Source: Candidatus Acetothermia bacterium | GTDB taxonomy: Bacteria > Bipolaricaulota > Bipolaricaulia > Bipolaricaulales > Bipolaricaulaceae | DNA length: 5,478 bases | Assembly: GCA_003551325.1 (NCBI GenBank) | Contig: PUMK01000243.1 | Location: forward strand, 1 to 5,478 | Direction of reading: 5' to 3' | Part shown: piece by piece, positions 5,019 to 5,478 of the stretch | Layout of the letters: each line of letters begins with the position of its first letter | How positions within the stretch are numbered: position 1 is the first letter of the stretch | The notes under the pieces: generated by a model | Seen by the model: only the letters and a program-made list of their open reading frames with translations | What the model was told of the DNA's origin: nothing | Databases searched by the model: none | Made by a program: the position numbers and the translations under genes

Positions 5019-5478
5019 ATGGGGACCAACGGAATAGGCGATTTCGTCATCGAATCTGTTACAGAGCAGGCGGGCTACCGGGCTTGCGAGCGGTTACAGC
5101 GGGAAGTGTGGGGATTCGCGGACGCTGCGCTCGTTCCCGACCACGCCATCCATACGATGCTCGACGCGGGGGGGCTGCTTCTCGGGGCCTACGATGGAAT
5201 CGGTCCGGGAAAGGAGATGGTGGGGTTTGTCCTGTCGCTGTTCGCTCGCAGCGACGACGGTGGGCTGCGGCACTGCTCGTTTATGGCTGCGGTGGCACCC
5301 GAGTGGCAGGGCCGCGGTGTAGGGCACAAGCTGAAGCTTGCCCAACGAGAGCATGTACTGCGTCAGGGGATTGACCGCATCACGTGGACGTTCGACCCGT
5401 TGGAGTCGCGGAACACGCACTTCAACCTGAACAAGCTGGGCGCGGTGGTCACGCGCTATGTGCCGAATTATTACGGCG
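5019..5478 (+). CDS. GNAT-superfamily acyltransferase, C-terminus beyond the window
   Basis: 153 residues are visible and the frame is open at the window edge. The GNAT acyl-CoA site is clear: a strand HCSFMAAVAPEW (85-96) followed by QGRGVG (97-102), the Q/R-x-x-G-x-G pyrophosphate loop, then helix HKLKLAQREHVL. Before it come EVWGF (29-33), a central strand GLLLGAYDG (52-60) and MVGFVLSLF (67-75). After it, ITWTFDPLESRN (121-132) and NLNKLGAVVTRYVPNYYG (136-153) resemble the predicted-acetyltransferase group COG3375, from memory. Substrate unknown. Some relatives, as I recall, sit beside N-succinylamino-acid racemases and act on amino acids, but nothing here shows that. The ATG follows a good GAGGA site 48 bp after era, so it is probably in the same transcript. 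A G7 run lies at codons 50-52. Confidence 0.85.
   Translation, partial: MGTNGIGDFVIESVTEQAGYRACERLQREVWGFADAALVPDHAIHTMLDAGGLLLGAYDGIGPGKEMVGFVLSLFARSDDGGLRHCSFMAAVAPEWQGRGVGHKLKLAQREHVLRQGIDRITWTFDPLESRNTHFNLNKLGAVVTRYVPNYYG

Noticed and set aside
5073..5079. GGCTACC copy as a second operator half-site
   Set aside because: A single 7-mer inside GNAT codons with no inverted partner; expected by chance in GC-rich coding DNA.
4973..5374. Plus-strand open frame starting just after era
   Set aside because: Its Arg/Gly-rich translation has no motif, while another frame from 5019 carries the GNAT site and a good ribosome binding site.

Overview
This is a bacterial window of about 60% G+C (estimated by eye) with almost no non-coding DNA. 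It holds six protein genes in two divergent, tightly packed arms that start from one 68-bp gap at 2529-2596. I see no rRNA, tRNA, CRISPR array, insertion sequence or clear rho-independent terminator. A MEP-pathway gene (ispE), cmk and era mark it as bacterial core chromosome. The lineage cannot be fixed from sequence alone. The apparently leaderless arm-leading genes together with Shine-Dalgarno sites on some internal genes suit groups where leaderless mRNA is common (for example Deinococcus-Thermus relatives, Actinobacteria or deep-branching uncultured phyla).

Minus-strand arm (2528 down to 1): hutI (imidazolonepropionase), then ispE (CDP-methylerythritol kinase), then cmk (cytidylate kinase, cut by the window start). 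The genes overlap: hutI/ispE by 37 nt and ispE/cmk by an ATGA. Plus-strand arm (2597 to 5478): hutH (histidine ammonia-lyase), then era (ribosome-assembly GTPase, overlapping hutH by 11 nt), then a GNAT-fold acyltransferase cut by the window end. Era and the GNAT gene are separated by 48 bp that can form a GC-rich stem-loop.

The control region is the most notable non-coding part. Two good sigma-70-type promoters face away from each other and share overlapping -35 elements in one TTTACAA at 2560-2566. Each -10 ends exactly 8 nt before its start codon (TATAAT before the hutI ATG, TACCAT before the hutH GTG), so both mRNAs should be leaderless or nearly so. A perfect 7-3-7 dyad, GGCTACCATCGGTAGCC, covers only the hutH -10 and abuts its start codon, which looks like an operator.

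Functionally, HutH and HutI are steps 1 and 3 of histidine degradation; HutU (step 2) and the final step are not here. Each catabolic gene is joined by overlap to housekeeping genes, so histidine-pathway promoters seem to drive isoprenoid, nucleotide and ribosome-assembly genes. Other points of interest are a Ser-Ser-Gly triad in HutH where Ala-Ser-Gly normally forms the MIO cofactor, and a shortened NMP-binding region in Cmk. I find no defence system, mobile element or clearly new system; the novelty lies in gene order, promoter layout and a few active-site variants.
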